Source of the DNA: an uncultured Carboxylicivirga sp.
Lineage (GTDB): Bacteria > Bacteroidota > Bacteroidia > Bacteroidales > Marinilabiliaceae
Direction: 5' to 3'
Length of the DNA: 64,000 bases
Assembly (NCBI GenBank): GCA_947503525.1
Contig: CANNEA010000001.1
Span: forward strand, 992,001 to 1,056,000
A program made the translations under genes and the position numbers. The notes under the pieces are model-generated. The model was not told the origin of the DNA. It worked only from the letters and a program-made list of their open reading frames with translations, and made no database searches. Numbering within the stretch: position 1 is the first letter of the stretch; every line of letters begins with the position of its first letter. Positions 60,472 through 64,000 of this stretch are shown in pieces.

Positions 60472-63237
60472 CTAATTATAGAAATTGGCATTGTCACGTG
60501 GGCTGCTTCGTTTTTCATATTTCAAGTCCTGAAGCATACTTGAATTAACTCTAATTGTAAAGAAATAGGATTTGTATCTACCTACCGGAACAACGTTAAA
60601 ATTCATGCTCCAGCAATGTAAATCTCTGCTTACTCCAACGTTGGTATGGGCCAGGGTTTTTTGATCAAAGCTATAGCCCGAAGCGAAGTTAATCTTCCAT
60701 TTTGGAGTCAGGCTGACATTACCATTAAAGTTTATATCAGAGGTGACTTTAAAGTCATAATCCATTTTGGAGGGATTGAAATCCCCTCTGCTAAGCCTGA
60801 ACGAATAGTTGAAGGATAAATTCCATGGTATTGAAAATTCGGCATAGCCATCATCCCCTTCTGTGAGATTTGTGTTTCTGTTCTTATCGAAGGTAGGGAG
60901 TTGCGAACGTACATCATCCGGATTCATAGGATCGGGAATCGGTGGTTCTTCGGTTTCCTCTGCTTGCTCGTCTTCTTGTCTGTCCTTTTTCTTAAAAGTA
61001 TCTGAGCCGAAATTAAATCCAAAACTCAGGTTGGCACTTTCTAAGCGCGCAATCCTTCTTTGAGTTGACCAAACAGATTTGTTTACACGTATTACCTGCC
61101 CCGTTTTTGTAGTATCAAGTGCATAGGGATCGAATCGAGCTCCAAAATTTATATTGGTACCAAGTATTTTAGTTCGTCCCGACATGGATATTGGTTGCCA
61201 TTTCAAGGAATCAGCCAAAAAGTTGTAACTGGTATTAAAGTTAAGGCTCTCAAGAATCTTAGCCTTTTTAAAACCAGTAGAATCTTTATCGCTTTTTAGC
61301 TTCATTTCTAAGGTGTTGCCTAAGCTGAAGCCCATTGATCCTGAGCGCCCTTTTCCCGGAACACCATAAATAGCACCTTCGTAATATGAATATTCATGCC
61401 TTACAACTTCATCCTGATCCGGATTATAGTACTCAAAGTAATCGTAATAACCATATGAAGGATCTCCAAAATCCGGTCTGTAAGAAAACGAAACGGAGGG
61501 GGTGGCTACGTGACGAATCGCATCAACTTTATTTCCAAATAACTTTCTCCATGGCTTAAAGAAGGTGTATACCTTAGTTGAAGTTCCTGCACTAAAACTA
61601 TAATCATATACCCGGTTGAAACCTGATGTTGTATCCGTTTTAACAACTGTATTAGTTGTAGGATCATAACCTTGTTTAGTTTTGGAAAAGTACCATCTTT
61701 CAGTATAGTTAAAAGATGGATTAACAGTGAAATGTTTTAAGAATTTTAAATTCATAGCCACTGGTACACTATGCTTAACTCCATTTTTCCATTGTGTAGA
61801 AAAAGCATCGCCATCAACCCTTAAATCATTTTCCTTAGCATGAACATAGTTTTTTGCATTACCAGTATATGAAATATTAATTTTTTCTAATAGATTTTCG
61901 TTTGTGCCAACTTTGTTTTTTCGTTTAAAAGGATAAAAACGATTAACTGTGAAAGTTAAATCCGGAATGGTTAAGTCAATAGTAGTATCACGACTATTCT
62001 GCGAATGTAAGAGGTTAGCTGAGAAATTAAAAGGTCGGCCTGCCCAGCGTCTGCTATAGGAAACACTTGATCGTTTTGTATTTCTGGAAATGTCACTTTG
62101 ATTTGGGTCAACAAGGTTATTAACGTTGTTTTGGTCGAAGGAGCTGGTTGAGAAATTTACACTGGCAGAAAAGTTTTGATATGGATTAGCCTTTGCATCC
62201 TGACGATGCGTCCATGCAATTGACATATCTTTTGTTTTCCTATAATCCGGTAAATCTTTTTCACTAAATATGTTCACTAAATATTGGAAATTAAATCGAC
62301 CACTGTATTTATAACGCATCTTGTAATTCGAACCTAATCGGGTGGCCCAAGAACCATTTGTAAAAATGTCGGCTTTAACCATTAAGTCGAAATAGTCATT
62401 TGCTGCCCAATAATAACCACCATCGGTTAAACCAAACCCACGTTCAGCCTCATCTCTAAATGATGGAAATATAAAACCAGAACTATAGGATGAAGTACTT
62501 GGTATCATTGCAAATGGTATGACTAGAGGCAATTTAACATCTTCAACTACCAGATATGCTGGTCCGGTTATTGTTTTTTTGCCAGGAACAACTTTTGCTT
62601 TGGTTAGGTTAAGGTAGAAATGTGGATGATCGTGATTGTCACAAGTCGTGTATTTTGCATGTTTCATACAATAGGCATCATCTTCAATTTTTTTTGCCCT
62701 ATTACCAACTACAAATCCTTCCCCCTGTTCCGTAACTATATGTTCGATTATTGCTTTTTCTGATTCGAAATTGTACTTCATGCGGCGCATGGTATATTCT
62801 CCACTAGGATCTTTAAATACGGGCAACCCAATTTCATTATTAAGGGAGTCAACCGTTCCGTAAGCAACCGCAGTACTGCTATCCATATCCAAAATAATGG
62901 TGTGAGCAGTTAAAAGAACATCCTGGTAGCTGACTTCTGCATCTCCATATAAATAGGTTTTCTGGGTCAGCATGTCCGTAAAAATGGAGTCTTTTGCCTT
63001 GTACTTAATTTCAGCTTCAATTGCGAAACCGTTTCTTGAAGGAGGCTGAACAAGCGAATCTTGTTGCAGGGAATCGGGTTGCATTTCCACCCTTGCGAGT
63101 GGCTCAGATTGTGCAAAGGCTGTATTTGTATTGAGGCAAACAACTGAAATGATAGTTGTTAACATCAGATTTTTAAACTGCTTTATGTATCTAAAGTATG
63201 GAAGTGTCAAAGTGGTTATTTTTTCAAGCGTCCACAA
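60472..63237 (-). CDS. LptD-like outer-membrane LPS assembly protein
   Basis: A protein of about 920 residues with an N-terminal OstA-like beta-taco region (about 70-170; YGDAEVSYQDVLLTAHTI, DGTVDSLNNEI region) and a long beta-barrel-like C-terminal part rich in aromatic strands. It is the usual Bacteroidota LptD-type protein that would place lipopolysaccharide in the outer leaflet. The N-terminus is uncertain: TTG 63237 opens a long leader, and ATG 63165 starts MLTTIISVV with a weak n-region; the signal peptide cleavage after TAFAQ is common to both. It is divergent from the amidase gene, as often seen in this phylum. Confidence 0.8.
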   Translation of the reverse strand: MWTLEKITTLTLPYFRYIKQFKNLMLTTIISVVCLNTNTAFAQSEPLARVEMQPDSLQQDSLVQPPSRNGFAIEAEIKYKAKDSIFTDMLTQKTYLYGDAEVSYQDVLLTAHTIILDMDSSTAVAYGTVDSLNNEIGLPVFKDPSGEYTMRRMKYNFESEKAIIEHIVTEQGEGFVVGNRAKKIEDDAYCMKHAKYTTCDNHDHPHFYLNLTKAKVVPGKKTITGPAYLVVEDVKLPLVIPFAMIPSTSSYSSGFIFPSFRDEAERGFGLTDGGYYWAANDYFDLMVKADIFTNGSWATRLGSNYKMRYKYSGRFNFQYLVNIFSEKDLPDYRKTKDMSIAWTHRQDAKANPYQNFSASVNFSTSSFDQNNVNNLVDPNQSDISRNTKRSSVSYSRRWAGRPFNFSANLLHSQNSRDTTIDLTIPDLTFTVNRFYPFKRKNKVGTNENLLEKINISYTGNAKNYVHAKENDLRVDGDAFSTQWKNGVKHSVPVAMNLKFLKHFTVNPSFNYTERWYFSKTKQGYDPTTNTVVKTDTTSGFNRVYDYSFSAGTSTKVYTFFKPWRKLFGNKVDAIRHVATPSVSFSYRPDFGDPSYGYYDYFEYYNPDQDEVVRHEYSYYEGAIYGVPGKGRSGSMGFSLGNTLEMKLKSDKDSTGFKKAKILESLNFNTSYNFLADSLKWQPISMSGRTKILGTNINFGARFDPYALDTTKTGQVIRVNKSVWSTQRRIARLESANLSFGFNFGSDTFKKKDRQEDEQAEETEEPPIPDPMNPDDVRSQLPTFDKNRNTNLTEGDDGYAEFSIPWNLSFNYSFRLSRGDFNPSKMDYDFKVTSDINFNGNVSLTPKWKINFASGYSFDQKTLAHTNVGVSRDLHCWSMNFNVVPVGRYKSYFFTIRVNSSMLQDLKYEKRSSPRDNANFYN

Positions 63238-63321
63238 AAATAATTAAAAATTGCGCTTATAGCGGGAAAGAGAAAAAAAATAGGGCATTACTCATTCATT
63301 TTTATCTCTTCAATTATTTCC

Positions 63322-63329
63322 TATTTTTG
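63322..63329 (+). promoter_or_regulatory. -7 element upstream of amidase gene
   Basis: TATTTTTG matches TAnnTTTG, 19 bp before the amidase ATG. No clear -33 TTTG, so this is weak. Confidence 0.35.
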
Positions 63330-63348
63330 AACTGTAATCCGTAAATGT

Positions 63349-64000
63349 ATGACAAATTATTTAGTAAATACACGCATAATTTTCTTACTCTTATTGCTAT
63401 CGGCAAGCTTACTTTCGGCTAATGAGTTATTTGGGCAAAAATCAATATCTCTTAAAACTGTGGTAATTGATGCTGGTCATGGTGGACGTGATCCGGGGGC
63501 AGTAGGTAAAATCTCAAAAGAGAAGGACATAGTTTTGGATGTAGCTCTTAAAGTTGGTGCATATTTAAACGAATATTTGCCCGAAGTAAATGTGGTTTAT
63601 ACTCGTACCAAAGATGTCTTTGTTCCCTTAAATAAGCGAGCAGAAATTGCTAATAAAAGCGAAGCTGACCTTTTTGTTTCAATTCATGCCAATGCTATTG
63701 GGGCTTCTTCCATATATGGTGCTGAAACCTTTGTTCTGGGTTTGCACCGATCTGAAGAAAATCTGGAAGTGGCAAAGAAGGAGAATGCTGTTATTGTTCT
63801 TGAAGAAGATTATAGCACAACCTATGAAGGCTTTGATCCAAATTCAACAGAGTCGTACATAATATTTGAATTGATGCAGAATGTGCATTTAGATCAAAGT
63901 ATTCATGTCGCATCAATGTTACAAAGTCAATTTCATGATCGTGTGGGACGACGAGATCGCGGTGTTAAGCAAGCCGGTTTTTTGGTGCTAAGAAAGGCTG
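63349..64000 (+). CDS. N-acetylmuramoyl-L-alanine amidase, N-terminal part (cut by window end)
   Basis: A partial gene: 217 codons are visible and the frame is still open at the last base. ATG 63349 gives MTNYLVNTRIIF with a hydrophobic signal and ELFGQ. The amidase_3 Zn site is visible: His in VIDAGHGGRDPG, Glu in RAEIAN and His in SIHANA. The enzyme cuts the amide bond between MurNAc and L-Ala of peptidoglycan. It is divergent from the LptD-like gene. Any C-terminal domain lies beyond the window. Confidence 0.93.
   Translation, partial: MTNYLVNTRIIFLLLLLSASLLSANELFGQKSISLKTVVIDAGHGGRDPGAVGKISKEKDIVLDVALKVGAYLNEYLPEVNVVYTRTKDVFVPLNKRAEIANKSEADLFVSIHANAIGASSIYGAETFVLGLHRSEENLEVAKKENAVIVLEEDYSTTYEGFDPNSTESYIIFELMQNVHLDQSIHVASMLQSQFHDRVGRRDRGVKQAGFLVLRKA

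Noticed and set aside
63647-63862. Small plus-strand ORF near the window end
   Set aside because: It is a shadow frame inside the amidase gene, whose true frame is open from 63349 to the end.

Overview
The window reads as a chromosomal segment of an AT-rich Bacteroidota, probably a marine or sediment member near the Marinilabiliales (inference). Direct signs are a type IX secretion C-terminal sorting domain, SusE/F-style lipoproteins, promoters of the Bacteroidota form TTTG-N19-TAnnTTTG, an LptD-like protein next to a Zn amidase, and the rpsF-rpsR-rplI order. Rubrerythrin and a rubredoxin-flavin reductase sit alongside an O2-dependent P450, which suggests a facultative or aerotolerant lifestyle.

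Region 1 (1-14,130, all +): the distal part of a polysaccharide utilization locus for beta-glucan, most likely laminarin or a mixed-linkage glucan. It encodes a glycan-binding lipoprotein (5' end missing), GH5-CBM6, two GH16 lipoproteins, GH3, GH3, GH5-CBM6-T9SS CTD and GH3. Signals imply staged localisation: surface lipoprotein endo-enzymes, one T9SS-exported endo-enzyme, and exported GH3 glucosidases. Strong hairpins separate sub-blocks.

Region 2 (14,130-16,186): a 2-kb gene-free island. It holds a mosaic of short interspersed repeats. It also holds a divergent array of a bipartite motif, TTTCGC-N5-TACAT, at 20-21-bp spacing (two helical turns), inverted around about 15,565. This is the most unusual structure in the window. 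A three-unit array of similar geometry lies at 28,870-28,917.

Region 3 (16,187-37,060): mixed functions. S9 peptidase, putative outer-membrane protein, DUF418 protein, PhoD-like phosphatase, rhodanese, EgtD-like methyltransferase, YkgJ-type Cys-cluster protein, SLC12-like transporter, LytTR regulator, DUF4136 lipoprotein, M18 aminopeptidase, cold-shock protein, topoisomerase III and a LysM/PBP1-like protein.

Region 4 (37,039-44,230): two paralogous jelly-roll proteins, a small exported protein preceded by a phased TGTCA array, an SBP-fused histidine kinase, and a classical OmpR-type two-component pair.

Region 5 (44,395-50,668): a decayed GNAT gene, a class I P450 system (reductase, [2Fe-2S] ferredoxin, P450), a transmembrane Ser/Thr kinase with an extracytoplasmic sensor, and an SUI1 factor.

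Region 6 (50,795-64,000): beta-lactamase-family hydrolase, HAD/SemiSWEET/DUF2721 cluster, rubrerythrin, rubredoxin-flavin reductase, an NfnA-NfnB-DHOD-like redox operon, ribosomal proteins S6/S18/L9, RidA, LptD-like protein, and an N-acetylmuramoyl-L-alanine amidase cut by the window end. I saw no rRNA, tRNA, CRISPR array, transposase or phage gene.
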